Shown here: in pieces, positions 14,275 through 28,840 of the stretch
Position numbering within the stretch: the stretch's first letter is position 1
Layout: the number at the start of each line of letters is the position of its first letter
Assembly: GCF_042186555.1 (NCBI RefSeq)
Contig: NC_133333.1
Coordinates: 63,235,628 to 63,299,627, forward strand
From: Aquarana catesbeiana
Lineage: Eukaryota > Chordata > Amphibia > Anura > Ranidae
Direction: 5' to 3'
Length of the DNA: 64,000 bases
Program-made: the position numbers and the translations under genes
Notes under the pieces: generated by a model
Told to the model about the DNA's origin: nothing
The model's input: the letters and a program-made list of their open reading frames with translations, nothing else
Databases searched by the model: none

Positions 14275-14925
14275 CACACTGTGCAGAGGACACACTACAC
14301 TAACTGTAAATACTGTAGCTGCCTGCCTGTGGTATTAATAGAATCAGAAGAACACCACTAATTTTCTTCAGGTAGTTTTAGGTGCACACTGTGCAGAGGA
14401 CACAGTGCACTAACTGTAAATACTGTAGCTGCCTGCCTGTGGTATTAATAGAAGCAGAACAACAGCAATTGTCTTCAGGTAGCTTTAGGTGAACACTGTG
14501 CAGAGGACGCACTACACTAACTGTAAATACTGTAGCTACCTGCCTGTGGTATTAATAGGAGCAGAACAACAGCAATTGTCTCCAGGTAGCTTTAGGTGCA
14601 CACTGTGCAGAGGACACACTACACTAACTGTAAATACTGTAGCTGCCTGCCTGTGGTATTAATAGGATCAGAAGAACACCACTAATTTTCTTCAGGTAGT
14701 TTTAGGTGCACACTGTGCAGAGGACACAGTGCACTAACTGTAAATACTGTAGCTGCCTGCCTGTGGTATTAATAGAAGCAGAACAACAGCAATTGTCTTC
14801 AGGTAGCTTTAGGTGAACACTGTGCAGAGGACGCACTACACTAACTGTAAATACTGTAGCTACCTGCCTGTGGTATTAATAGGAGCAGAACAACAGCAAT
14901 TGTCTCCAGGTAGCTTTAGGTGCAC
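14275..14925. repeat. ~324-bp (three-unit) local tandem duplication in the array
   Basis: The rare variant aatagaagcagaac occurs at about 14448 and 14772, 324 bp apart, with matching neighbouring units, consistent with a three-unit duplication. Confidence 0.7.
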
Positions 14926-16184
14926 ACTGTGCAGAGGACACACTACACTAACTGTAAATACTGTAGCTTCCTGCCTGTGGTATTAATAGGAGCAGAACAA
15001 CAGCAATTGTCTCCAGGTAGCTTTTAGGTGCACACTGTGCAGAGGACGAAATACACTAACTGTAAATACTGTAGCTGCCTGCCTGTGGTATTAATAGGAT
15101 CAGAAGAACACCACTCATTTTCTTCAGGTAGTTTTAGGTGCACACTGTGCAGAGGACACAGTGCACTTACTGTAAATACTGTAGCTGCCTGCCTGTGGTA
15201 TTAATACGAGCAGAACAACAGCAATTGTCTTCAGGTAGCTTTAGGTGAACACTGTGCAGAGGACGCACTACACTAACTGTAAATACTGTAGCTGCCTGCC
15301 TGTGGTATTAATAGGAGCAGAACAACAGCAATTGTCTCCAGGTAGCTTTAGGTGCACACTGTGCAGAGGATGAAATACACTACCTGTAAATACTGTAGCT
15401 GCCTGCCTGTGGTATTAATAGGATCAGAAGAACACCACTCATTTACTTCAGGTAGCTTTAGGTGCACACTGTGCAGAGGACAGTGCACTAACTGTAAATC
15501 CTGTAGCTGCCTGCCTGTGGTATTAATAGGAGCAGAACAACAGCAATTGTCTCCAGGTATCTTTAGGTGCACACTGTGCAGAGGACACACTACACTAACT
15601 GTAAATACTGCAGCTGCCTGCGGTACTGTAATAATAGGATCAGAAGAACACCACTAATTTTCTTCAGGTAGCTTTAGGTGCACACTGTGCAGAGGATGCA
15701 CTACACTTACTTGCAAATACTACAGCTGCCTGCAGTACTGTACTAATAGGATCAGAAGAACACCACTAATTTTGTTCAGGTAGCTTTAGGTGCACACTGT
15801 GCAGATGATGTACTAAACTAACTTGTAAATAATGCAGCTGCCTGCGGTAGTGTACTAATAGGATCAGAAGAACACCACTAATTTTCTTCAGGTAGCTTTA
15901 GGTGCACACTGTGCAGAGGACACAGTGCACTAACTGTAAATCCTGTAGCTGCCTGCCTGTGGTATTAATAGGAGCAGAACAACAGCAATTGTCTCCAGGT
16001 AGCTTTAGGTGCACACTGTGCAGAGGACACACTACACTAACTGTAAATACTGTAGCTGCCTGCCTGTGGTATTAATAGGATCAGAAGAACACCACTAATT
16101 TTCTTCAGGTAGTTTTAGGTGCACACTGTGCAGAGGACACAGTGCACTAACTGTAAATAATGTAGCTGCCTGCCTGTGGTATTA

Positions 16185-18040
16185 ATAGAAGCAGAACAAC
16201 AGCAATTGTCTTCAGGTAGCTTTAGGTGAACACTGTGCAGAGGACGCACTACACTAACTGTAAATACTGTAGCTGCCTGCCTGTGGTATTAATAGGAGCA
16301 GAACAACAGCAATTGTCTCCAGGTAGCTTTAGGTGCACACTGTGCAGAGGATGAAATACACTACCTGTAAATACTGTAGCTGCCTGCCTGTGGTATTAAT
16401 AGGAGAGGACACAGTGCACTTACTGTAAATACTGTAGCTGCCTGCCTGTGGTATTAATAGGAGCAGAACAACAGCAATTGTCTTCAGGTAGCTTTAGGTG
16501 AACACTGTGCAGAGGACGCACTACACTAACTGTAAATACTGTAGCTGCCTGCCTGTGGTATTAATAGGAGCAGAACAACAGCAATTGTCTCCAGGTAGCT
16601 TTAGGTGCACACTGTGCAGAGGATGAAATACACTACCTGTAAATACTGTAGCTGCCTGCCTGTGGTATTAATAGGATCAGAAGAACACCACTCATTTACT
16701 TCAGGTAGCTTTAGGTGCACACTGTGCAGAGGACAGTGCACTAACTGTAAATCCTGTAGCTGCCTGCCTGTGGTATTAATAGGAGCAAAACAACAGCAAT
16801 TGTCTCCAGGTATCTTTAGGTGCACACTGTGCAGAGGACACACTACACTAACTGTAAATACTGCAGCTGCCTGCGGTACTGTAATAATAGGATCAGAAGA
16901 ACACCACTAATTTTCTTCAGGTAGCTTTAGGTGCACACTGTGCAGATGATGCACTAAACTAACTTGTAAATACTGCAGCTGCCTGCGGTAGTGTACTAAT
17001 AGGATCAGAAGAACACCACTAATTTTCTTCGGGTAGCTTTAGGTGCACACTGTGCAGAGGACGCAGTACACTAACTGTAAATACTGTAACTGCCTGCTTG
17101 TATTATTAATAGGAGCAGAACAACAGCAATTGTCTTCAGGTAGCTTTAGGTGAACACTGTGCAGAGGACGCACTACACTAACTGTAAATACTGTAGCTGC
17201 CTGCCTGTGGTATTAATAGGAGCAGAACAACAGCAATTGTCTCCAGGTAGCTTTAGGTGCACACTGTGCAGAGGATGAAATACACTACCTGTAAATACTG
17301 TAGCTGCCTGCCTGTGGTATTAATAGGAGAGGACACAGTGCACTTACTGTAAATACTGTAGCTGCCTGCCTGTGGTATTAATAGGAGCAGAACAACAGCA
17401 ATTGTCTTCAGGTAGCTTTAGGTGAACACTGTGCAGAGGACGCACTACACTAACTGTAAATACTGTAGCTGCCTGCCTGTGGTATTAATAGGAGCAGAAC
17501 AACAGCAATTGTCTCCAGGTAGCTTTAGGTGCACACTGTGCAGAGGATGAAATACACTACCTGTAAATACTGTAGCTGCCTGCCTGTGGTATTAATAGGA
17601 TCAGAAGAACACCACTCATTTACTTCAGGTAGCTTTAGGTGCACACTGTGCAGAGGACAGTGCACTAACTGTAAATCCTGTAGCTGCCTGCCTGTGGTAT
17701 TAATAGGAGCAAAACAACAGCAATTGTCTCCAGGTATCTTTAGGTGCACACTGTGCAGAGGACACACTACACTAACTGTAAATACTGCAGCTGCCTGCGG
17801 TACTGTAATAATAGGATCAGAAGAACACCACTAATTTTCTTCAGGTAGCTTTAGGTGCACACTGTGCAGATGATGCACTAAACTAACTTGTAAATACTGC
17901 AGCTGCCTGCGGTAGTGTACTAATAGGATCAGAAGAACACCACTAATTTTCTTCGGGTAGCTTTAGGTGCACACTGTGCAGAGGACGCAGTACACTAACT
18001 GTAAATACTGTAACTGCCTGCTTGTATTATTAATAGGAGC
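16185..18040. repeat. 924-bp recent tandem duplication within the array
   Basis: Two adjacent 924-bp blocks are nearly identical. The rare truncated unit 'aggagaggacacagtg' lies at 16401 and 17325, and the rare 'cttgtattattaatagg' at about 17098 and 18022, each exactly 924 bp apart. Each block is several whole units plus one internally deleted unit, so the deletion came before the duplication. Confidence 0.9.
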
Positions 18041-20129
18041 AGAACAACAGCAATTGTCTTCAGGTAGCTTTAGGTGCACTCTGTGCAGAGGACGCACTAC
18101 ACTAACTGTAAATACTGTAGCTGCCTGCCTGTGGTATTAATAGGAGCAGAAAAACAGCAATTGTCTCCAGGTAGCTTTAGGTGCACACTGTGCAGAGGAT
18201 GAACTACACTAACTGTAAATACTGTAGCTGCTTGCCTGTTGTATTAATAGGATCAGAAGAACACCACTAATTTTCTTCAGGTAGTTTTAGGTGCACACTG
18301 TGCAGAGGACACAGTGCACTAATTGTAAATACTGTAGCTGCCTGCCTGTGGTATTAATAGGAGCAGAACAACAGAAATTGTCTTCAGGTAGCTTTAGGTG
18401 AACACTGTGCAGAGGACGCACTACACTAACTGTAAATACAGTAGCTGCCTGCCTGTGGTATTAATAGGAGCAGAACAACAGCAATTGTCTCCAGGTAGCT
18501 TTAGGTGCACACTGTGCAGAGGACGAATTACACTAACTGTAAATACTGTAGCTGCCTGCCTGTGGTATTAATAGGATCAGAAGAACACCACTCATTTTCT
18601 TCAGGTAGATTTAGGTGCACACTGTGCAGAGGACACAGTGCACTAACTGTAAATACTGTAGCTGCCTGCCTGCGGTATTAATAGGAGCAGAACAACAGCA
18701 ATTGTCTTCAGGTAGCTTTAGGTGAACACTGTGCAGAGGACGCACTACTCTAACTGTAAATACTGTAGCTGCCTGCCTGTGGTATTAATAGGAGCAGAAC
18801 AACAGCAATTGACTCCAGGTAGCTTTAGGTGCACACTGTGCAGAGGATGAAATACACTAACTGTAAATACTGTAGCTGCCTGCCTGTGGTATTAACAGGA
18901 TCAGAAGAACACCACTCATTTTCTTCAGGTAGCTTTAGGTGCACACTGTGCAGAGGACAGTGCACTAACTGTAAATCCTGTAGCTGCCTGCCTGTGGTAT
19001 TAATAGGAGCAGAAAAACAGCAATTGTCTCCAGGTAGCTTTAGGTGCACACTGTGCAGAGGATGAACTACACTAACTGTAAATACTGTAGCTGCCTGCCT
19101 GTGGTATTAATAGGATCAGAAGAACACCACTCATTTTCTTCAGGTAGTTTTAGGTGCACACTGTGCAGAGGACACATTGCACTAACTGTAAATACTGTAG
19201 CTGCCTGCCTGTGGTATTAATAGGAGCAGAACAACAGCAATTGTCTTCAGGTAGCTTTAGGTGAACACTGTGCAGAGGACGCACTACACTAACTGTAAAT
19301 ACAGTAGCTGCCTGCCTGTGGTATTAATAGGAGCAGAACAACAGCAATTGTCTCCAGGTAGCTTTAGGTGCACACTGTGCAGAGGACGAATTACACTAAC
19401 TGTAAATACTGTAGCTGCCTGCCTGTGGTATTAATAGGATCAGAAGAACACCACTCATTTTCTTCAGGTAGTTTTAGGTGCACACTGTGCAGAGGACACA
19501 GTGCACTAACTGTAAATACTGTAGCTGCCTGCCTGCGGTATTAATAGGAGCAGAACAACAGCAATTGTCTTCAGGTAGCTTTAGGTGAACACTGTGCAGA
19601 GGACGCACTACACTAACTGTAAATACTGTAGCTGCCTGCCTGTGGTATTAATAGGAGCAGAACAACAGCAATTGTCTCCAGGTAGCTTTAGGTGCACACT
19701 GTGCAGAGGACACACTACACTAACTGTAAATACTGCAGCTGCCTGCGGTACTGTAATAATAGGATCAGAAGAACACCACTCATTTTCTTCAGGTAGCTTT
19801 AGGTGCACACTGTGCAGAGGATGCACTACACTTACTTGCAAATACTACAGCTGCCTGCGGTACTGTACTAATAGGATCAGAAGAACACCACTAATTTTGT
19901 TCAGGTAGCTTTAGGTGCACACTGTGCAGATGATGCACTAAACTAACTTGTAAATAATGCAGCTGCCTGCGGTAGTGTACTAATAGGATCAGAAGAACAC
20001 CACTAATTTTCTTCAGGTAGCTTTAGGTGCACACTGTGCAGAGGACGCAGTACACTAAATGTAAATACTGTAGCTGCCTGCCTGCGGTATTAATAGGAGC
20101 AGAACAACAGCAATTGTCTTCAGGTAACT

Positions 20130-21260
20130 TTAAGTGCACACTGTGCAGAGGACACAGTGCACTAACTGTAAATACAGTGGCTTCCTGCCCGTGGTATTAA
20201 TAGGAGCAGAACAACAGCAATTGTCTCCAGGTAGCTTTAGGTGCACACTGTGCAGAGGACGCACTACACTAACTGTAAATACTGTAGCTGCCTGCCTGTT
20301 GTATTAATAGGATCAGAACACCACCAATTTTGTTTAGGTAGCTTTAGGTGCACACTGTGCAGAGGACGCAGTACACTAACTTGTAAATACTACAGCTGCC
20401 TGTGGTACTGTACTAATAGGATCAGAAGAACACCACTAATTTTGTTTAGGCAGCTTTAGGTGCACAATGTGCAGAGGATGCACTAAACTAACTTCTAAAT
20501 ACTGCAGCTGCCTGCGGTAGTGTACTAATAGGATCAGAAGAACACTACTAATTTTCTTCAGGTAGCTTTAGGTGCACACGGTGCAGAGGACACACTACAC
20601 TAACTTGTAAATACTGCAGCTGCCTGCGGTACTGTACTAATAGGATCAGAAGAACACCACTAATTTTCTTCAGGTAGCTTTAGGTGCACACTGTGCAGAG
20701 GACGCACTATACTAACTTTTAAATACTACAGCTGCCTGTGGTACTGTACTAATAGGATCAGAAGAACACCACTAATTTTGTTTAGGTAGCTTTAGGTGCA
20801 CACTGTGCAGAGGACGCACTAAACTAACTTGTAAATACTGCAGCTGCCTGCTGTAGTGTACTAATAGGATCAGAAGAACACTACTAATTTTCTTCAGGTA
20901 GCTTTAGGTGCACACTGTGCAGAGGACACACTACACTAACTTGTAAATACTGCAGCTGCCTGCGGTACTGTAATAATAGGATCAGAAGAACACCACTAAT
21001 TTTCTTCAGGTAGCTTTAGGTGCACACTGTGCAGAGGATGCACTACACTTACTTGCAAATACTACAGCTGCCTGTGGTACTGTACTAATAGGATCAGAAG
21101 AACACTACTAATTTTGTTCAGGTAGCTTTAGGTGCACACTGTGCAGATGATGCACTAAACTAACTTGTAAATACTGCAGCTGCCTGCGGTAGTGTACTAA
21201 TAGGATCAGAAGAACACCACTAATTTTCTTCGGGTAGCTTTAGGTGCACACTGTGATGAG
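20130..21260. repeat. Array block B, copy 1 (partner at 27709-28840)
   Basis: Shares rare variants with 27709-28840 at a constant offset of 7579 bp: gcacaatgtg at 20462 and 28041, and an altered core (ctgtgatgagg at 21251, ctgtgttgagg at 28830). The order of intervening unit types also agrees. Confidence 0.8.
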
Positions 21261-23296
21261 GACTCAGTACACTAACTGTAAATGCTGTAACTGCCTGCCT
21301 GTGGTATTAATAGGAGAAGATAAAAAGCAATTGTCTCCAGGTAGCTTTAGGTGCACACTGTGCAGAGGATGAACTACACTAACTGTAAATACTGTAGCTG
21401 CCTGCCTATGGTATTAATAGGATCAGAAGAACACCACTAATTTTCTTCAGGTAGTTTTAGGTGCACACTGTGCAGAGGACACAGTGCACTAACTGTAAAT
21501 ACAGTGGCTGCCTGCCCGTGGTATTAATAGGAGCAGAACAACAGCAATTGTCTCCAGGTAGCTTTAGGTGCACACTGTGCAGAGGACGCACTACACTAAC
21601 TGCAAATACTGTAGCTGCCTGCCTGTTGTATTAATAGGATCAGAACACCACCAATTTTGTTTAGGTAGCTTTAGGTGCACACTGTGCAGAGGACGCACTA
21701 CACTAACTTGTAAATACTACAGCTGCCTGCGGTACTGTACTAATAGGATCAGAAGAACACCACTAATTTTCTTCAGGTAGCTTTAGGTGCACACTGTGCA
21801 GAGGACGCACTATACTAACTTGTAAATACTGCAGCTGCCTGCGGTAGTGTACTAATAGGATCAGAAGAACACCACTAATTTTCTTCAGGTAGCTTTAGGT
21901 GCACACTGTGCAGAGGACGCAGTACACTAACTGTAAATACTGTAACTGCCTGCTTGTGGTATTAATAGGAGCAGAACAACAGCAATTGTCTTCAGGTAGC
22001 TTTAGGTGCACTCTGTGCAGAGGATGCACTACACTAACTGTAAATACAGTAGCTGCCTGCCTGTGGTATTAATAGGAGCAGAACAACAGCAATTGTCTCC
22101 AGGTAGCTTTAGGTGCACACTGTGCAGAGGACGAATTACACTAACTGTAAATACTGTAGCTGCCTGCCTGTGGTATTAATAGGATCAGAAGAACACCACT
22201 CATTTTCTTCAGGTAGTTTTAGGTGCACACTGTGCAGAGGACACAGTGCACTAACTGTAAATACTGTAGCTGCCTGCCTGTGGTATTAATAGGAGCAGAA
22301 CAACAGCAATTGTCTTCAGGTAGCTTTAGGTGAACACTGTGCAGAGGACGCACTACACTAACTGTAAATACTGTAGCTGCCTGCCTGTGGTATTAATAGG
22401 AGCAGAACAACAGCAATTGACTCCAGGTAGCTTTAGGTGCACACTGTGCAGAGGATGAAATACACTAACTGTAAATACTGTAGCTGCCTGCCTGTGGTAT
22501 TAATAGGATCAGAAGAACACCACTCATTTTCTTCAGGTAGCTTTAGGTGCACACTGTGCAGAGGACAGTGCACTAACTTTAAATCCTGTAGCTGCCTGCC
22601 TGTGGTATTAATAGGAGCAGAACAACAGCAATTGTCTCCAGGTAGCTTTAGGTGCACACTGTGCAGAGGACACACTACACTAACTGTAAATACTGCAGCT
22701 GCCTGCGGTACTGTAATAATAGGATCAGAAGAACACCACTAATTTTCTTCAGGTAGCTTTAGGTGCACACTGTGCAGAGGAAGCACTACACTTACTTGCA
22801 AATACTACAGCTGCCTGCGGTACTGTACTAATAGGATCAGAAGAACACCACTAATTTTGTTCAGGTAGCTTTAGGTGCACACTGTGCAGATGATGCACTA
22901 AACTAACTTGTAAATAATGCAGCTGCCTGCGGTAGTGTACTAATAGGATCAGAAGAACACCACTAATTTTCTTCAGGTAACTTTAGGTGCACACTGTGCA
23001 GAGTACACAGTGCACTAACTGTAAATACTGTAGCTGCCTGCCTGCGGTATTAATAGGAGCAGAACAACAGCAATTGTCTTCAGGTAGCTTTAGGTGAACA
23101 CTGTGCAGAGGATGCACTACACTAACTGTAAATACTGTTGCTGCCTGCCTGTGGTATTAATAGGATCAGAAGAACACCACTAATTTTCTTCAGGTAGCTT
23201 TAAGTGCACACTGTGCAGAGGACACAGTGCACTAACTGTAAATACAGTGGCTGCCTGCCCGTGGTATTAATAGGAGCAGAACAACAGCAATTGTCT

Positions 23297-26200
23297 CCAG
23301 GTAGCTTTAGGTGCACACTGTGCAGAGGACGCACTACACTAACTGTAAATACTGTAGCTGCCTGCCTGTTGTATTAATAGGATCAGAACACCACCAATTT
23401 TGTTTAGGTAGCTTTAGGTGCACACTGTGCAGAGGACGCACTACACTAACTTGTAAATACTACAGCTGCCTGCGGTACTGTACTAACAGGATCAGAAGAA
23501 CACCACTAATTTTTTTCAGGTAGCTTTAGGTGCACACTGTGCAGAGGACGCACTATACTAACTTGTAAATACTGCAGCTGCCTGCGGTAGTGTACTAATA
23601 GGATCAGAACAACACCACTAATTTTCTTCGGGTAGCTTTAGGTGCACACTGTGCAGAGGACGCAGTACACTAACTGTAAATACTGTAACTGCCTGCTTGT
23701 GGTATTAATAGGAGCAGAACAACAGCAATTGTCTTCAGGTAGCTTTAGGTGCACTCTGTGCAGAGGACGCACTACACTAACTCTAAATACTGTAGCTGCC
23801 TGTCTGTGGAATTAATAGGAGCAGAACAACAGCAATTGTCTCCAGGTAGCTTTAGGTGCACACTGTGCAGAGGACGAACTACACTAACTGTAAATACTGT
23901 AGCTGCCTGCCTGTGGTATTAATAGAATCAGAAGAACACCACTAATTTTCTTCAGGTAACTTTAGGTGCACACTGTGCAGAGTACACAGTGCACTAACTG
24001 TAAATACTGTAGCTGCTTGCCTGCGGTATTAATAGGAGCAGAACAACAGCAAATGTCTTCAGGTAGCTTTAGGTGAACACTGTGCAGAGGATGCACTACA
24101 CTAACTGTAAATACTGTAGCTGCCTGCCTGCGGTATTAATAGGAGCAGAACAACAGCAATTGTCTCCAGGTAGCTTTAGGTGCACACTGTGCAGAGGACG
24201 AACTACACTAACTGTAAATACTGTTGCTGCCTGCCTGTGGTATTAATAGGATCAGAAGAACACCACTAATTTTCTTCAGGTAGCTTTAAGTGCACACTGT
24301 GCAGAGGACACAGTGCACTAACTGTAAATACAGTGGCTGCCTGCCCGTGGTATTAATAGGAGCAGAACAACAGCAATTGTCTCCAGGTAGCTTTAGGTGC
24401 ACACTGTGCAGAGGACGCACTACACTAACTGTAAATACTGTAGCTGCCTGCCTGTTGTATTAATAGGATCAGAACACCACTAATTTTGTTTATGTAGTTT
24501 TAGGTGCACACTGTGCAGAGGACGCACTACACTAACTTGTAAATACTACAGCTGCCTTTGGTACTGTACTAATAAGATCAGAAGAACACCACTAATTTTG
24601 TTTAGGCAGCTTTAGGTGCACACTGTGCAGAGGACGCACTAAACTAACTTCTAATTACTGCAGCTGCCTGCGGTAGTGTACTAATAGGATCAGAAGAACA
24701 CTACTAATTTTCTTCAGGTAGCTTTAGGTGCACACTGTGCAGAGGACACACTACACTAACTTGTAAATACTGCAGCTGCCTGCGGTACTGTACTAATAGG
24801 TTCAGAAGAACACCACTAATTTTCTTCAGATAGCTTTAGGTGCACACTGTGCAGAGGACGCACTAAACTAACTTGCAAATACTGCAGCTGCCTGCTGTAG
24901 TGTACTAAGAGGATCAGAAGAACACTACTAATTGTCTTCAGGTAGCTTTAGGTGCACACTGTGCAGAGGACACACTACACTAACTTGTAAATACTGCAGC
25001 TGCCTGCAGTACTGTACTAATAGGATCAGAAGAACACCACTAATTTTCTTCAGGTAGCTTTAGGTGCACACTGTGCAGAGGACGCACTAAACTAACTTGC
25101 AAATACTGCAGCTGCCTGCTGTAGTGTACTAAGAGGATCAGAAGAACACTACTAATTGTCTTCAGGTAGCTTTAGGTGCACACTGTGCAGAGGACACACT
25201 ACACTAACTTGTAAATACTGCAGCTGCCTGCAGTACTGTACTAATAGGATCAAAAGAACACCACTAAGTTTGTTTAGGTAGCTTTAGGTGCACATTGTGC
25301 AGAGGGCGCACTAAAGTAACTTGTAAATACTGCAGATGCCTGTGGTAGTGTACTAATAGGATCAGATGAACACCACTAATTTTCTTCAGGTAACTTTAGG
25401 TGCACACTGTGCAGAGGATGCAGTACACTAACTGTAATTACTGTAACTGCCTGCCTGTGGTATTAATAGGAGCAGAACAACAGCAATTGTCTCCAGGTAG
25501 CTTTAGGTGCACACTGTGCAGAGGACGAACTACACTAACTGTAAATACCGTAGCTGCCTGCCTGTGGCATTAATCGGATCAGAAGAACACCACTAATGTT
25601 CTTCAGGTAGCTTTAGGTGCACACTGTGCAGAGGACACCGTGCACTAACTGTAAATACTGTAGCTGCCTGCCTGTGGCATTAATAGGATCAGAAGAACAC
25701 CACTAATTTTGTTTCGGTAGCTTTAGGTGCACACTGTGCAGAGGATGCACTAAACTAACTTGTAAATACTGCAGCTGCCTGCGGTAGTGTATTAATAGGA
25801 TCAGAAGAACACTACTAATTTTCTTCACGTAGCTTTAGGTGCACACTCTGCAGAGGACACACTACACTAACTTGTAAATACTGCAGCTGCCTGCAGTACT
25901 GTACTAATAGGATCAGAAGAACACCACTAATTTTCTTCAGGTAGCTTTTGTGCACACTGTGCAGAGGACGCACTACACTTACCTGTAAATACTACAGCTG
26001 CCTGTGGTACTGTACTAATAGGATCAGAAGAACACCGCTAATTTTGTTTAGGTAGCTTTAGGTGCACACTGTGCAGAGGACGCACTAAACTAACTTGTAA
26101 ATACTGCAGCTGCCTGCGGTAGTGTACTAATAGGATCAGAAGAACACTACTAATTTTCTTCAGGTAGCTTTAGGTGCACACTGTGCAGAGGACACACTAC

Positions 26201-27238
26201 ACTAACTTGTAAATACTGCAGCTGCCTGCGGTACTGTACTAATAGGATCAGAAGAACACCACTAATTTTGTTTAGGTAGCTTTAGGTGCACATTGTGCAG
26301 AGGACGCACTAAACTAACTTGTAAATACTGCAGATGCCTCTGGTAGTGTACTAATAGGATCAGAAGAACACCACTAATTTTCTTCAGGTAGCTTTAGGTG
26401 CACACTGTGCAGAGAACGCACTACACTAACTCTAAATACTGTAGCTGCCCTCTTGTGGTATTAATAGGATCAGAACATTACTAATTTTCTTCAGGTAGCT
26501 TTAGGTGCACACTGTGCAGAGGACGCACTACACTAACTTGTAAATACTACAGCTGCATGTGGTACTGTACTAATAGGATCAGAAGAACACCACTAATTTT
26601 GTTCAGGTAGCTTTAGGTACACACTGTGCAGAGGACGCACTAAACGAACTTGAAAATACTGCAGCTGCCTGCGGTACTGTACTAATAGGATCAGAAGAAC
26701 ACTACTAATTTTCTTCAAGTAGCTTTAGGTGCACACTGTGCAGAGGACACACTACACTAACTTGTAAATACTGCAGCTGCCTGCGGGACTGTAATAATAG
26801 GATCAGAAGAACACCACTAATTTTCTTCAGGTAGCTTTAGGTGCACACTATGCAGCGGATGCACTACACTTACTTGCAAATACTACAGCTGCCTGTGGTA
26901 CTGTACTAATAGGATCAGAAGAACACCACTAATTTTGTTCAGGTAGCTTTAGGTGCACACTGTGCAGATGATGCACTAAACTAACTTGTAAATACTGCAG
27001 CTGCCTGCGGTAGTGTACTAATAGGATCAGAAGAACACCACTAATTTTCTTCAGGTAGCTTTAGGTGCACACTGTGCAGAGGATGCAGTACACTAACTGT
27101 AAATACTGTAACTGCCTGCTTGTGGTATTAATAGGAGCAGAACAACAGCAATTGTCTTCAGGTAGCTTTAGGTGCACTCTGTGCAGAGGACGCACTACAC
27201 TAACTGTAAATACTGTAGCTGCCTGTCTGTGGTATTAA
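23297..27238. repeat. Array block A, copy 2 with an extra internal two-unit duplication
   Basis: Partner of 9095-12815. It holds an extra 224-bp duplication: the variant 'ctaagaggatcagaag' occurs at about 24906 and again about 224 bp later. A 3-bp difference (an extra gaa near 12270 in copy 1) shifts the final offset to 14423. Homology appears to end where 12815 reads ggatcag and 27238 reads ggagcag. Confidence 0.85.
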
Positions 27239-27708
27239 TAGGAGCAGAACAACAGCAATTGTCTCCAGGTAGCTTTAGGTGCACACTGTGCAGAGGACGA
27301 ACTACAGTAACTGTAAATACTGTAGCTGCCTGCCTGTGGTATTAATAGGATCAGAAGAACACCACTAATTTTCTTCAGGTAGCTTTAGGTGCACACTGTG
27401 CAGAGGACACAGTGCACTAACTGTAAATACTGTAGCTGCCTGCCTGTGGTATTAATAGGAGCAGAACAACAGCAATTGTCTTCAGGTAGCTTTAGGTGAA
27501 CACTGTGCAGAGGATGCACTACACTAACTGTAAATACTGTAGCTGCCTGCCTGCGGTATTAATAGGAGCAGAATAACAGCAATTGTCTCCAGGTAGCTTT
27601 AGGTGCACACTGTGCAGAGGACGAACTACACTAACTGTAAATACTGTTGCTGCCTGCCTGTGGTATTAATAGGATCAGAAGAACACCACTAATTTTCTTC
27701 AGGTAGCT

Positions 27709-28840
27709 TTAAGTGCACACTGTGCAGAGGACACAGTGCACTAACTGTAAATACAGTGGCTGCCTGCCCGTGGTATTAATAGGAGCAGAACAACAGCAAT
27801 TGTCTCCAGGTAGCTTTAGGTGCACACTGTGCAGAGGACGCACTACACTAACTGTAAATACTGTAGCTGCCTGCCTGTTGTATTAATAGGATCAGAACAC
27901 CACCAATTTTGTTTAGGTAGCTTTAGGTGCACACTGTGCAGAGGACGCAGTACACTAACTTGTAAATACTACAGCTGCCTGTAGTACTGTACTAATAGGA
28001 TCAGAAGAACACCACTAATTTTGTTTAGGCAGCTTTAGGTGCACAATGTGCAGAGGATGCACTAAACTAACTTCTAAATACTGCAGCTGCCTGCGGTAGT
28101 GTACTAATAGGATCAGAAGAACACTACTAATTTTCTTCAGGTAGCTTTAGGTGCACACTGTGCAGAGGACACACTACACTAACTTGTAAATACTGCAGCT
28201 GCCTGCGGTACTGTACTAATAGGATCAGAAGAACACCACTAATTTTCTTCAGGTAGCTTTAGGTGCACACTGTGCAGAGGACGCACTATACTAACTTGTA
28301 AATACTACAGCTGCCTGTGGTACTGTACTAATAGGATCAGAAGAACACCACTAATTTTGTTTAGGTAGCTTTAGGTGCACACTGTGCAGAGGACGCACTA
28401 AACTAACTTGTAAATACTGCAGCTGCCTGCTGTAGTGTACTAATAGGATCAGAAGAACACTACTAATTTTCTTCAGGTAGCTTTAGGTGCACACTGTGCA
28501 GAGGACACACTACACTAACTTGTAAATACTGCAGCTGCCTGCGGTACTGTAATAATAGGATCAGAAGAACACCACTAATTTTCTTCAGGTAGCTTTAGGT
28601 GCACACTGTGCAGAGGATGCACTACACTTACTTGCAAATACTACAGCTGCCTGTGGTACTGTACTAATAGGATCAGAAGAACACCACTAATTTTGTTCAG
28701 GTAGCTTTAGGTGCACACTGTGCAGATGATGCACTAAACTAACTTGTAAATACTGCAGCTGCCTGCGGTAGTGTACTAATAGGATCAGAAGAACACCACT
28801 AATTTTCTTCAGGTAGCTTTAGGTGCACACTGTGTTGAGG
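27709..28840. repeat. Array block B, copy 2
   Basis: Same-orientation partner of 20130-21260 at offset 7579 bp. Unit order and rare single-base variants match; scattered single-base differences remain. Confidence 0.8.

Noticed and set aside
4741..23523. Many 60-107-residue Cys-rich ORFs on both strands (such as MHTVQR...NCKYCSCLPVV)
   Set aside because: They are translations of the ~110-bp tandem units, occur on both strands at once, and start and stop at unit variants. Nothing suggests selection on the protein.
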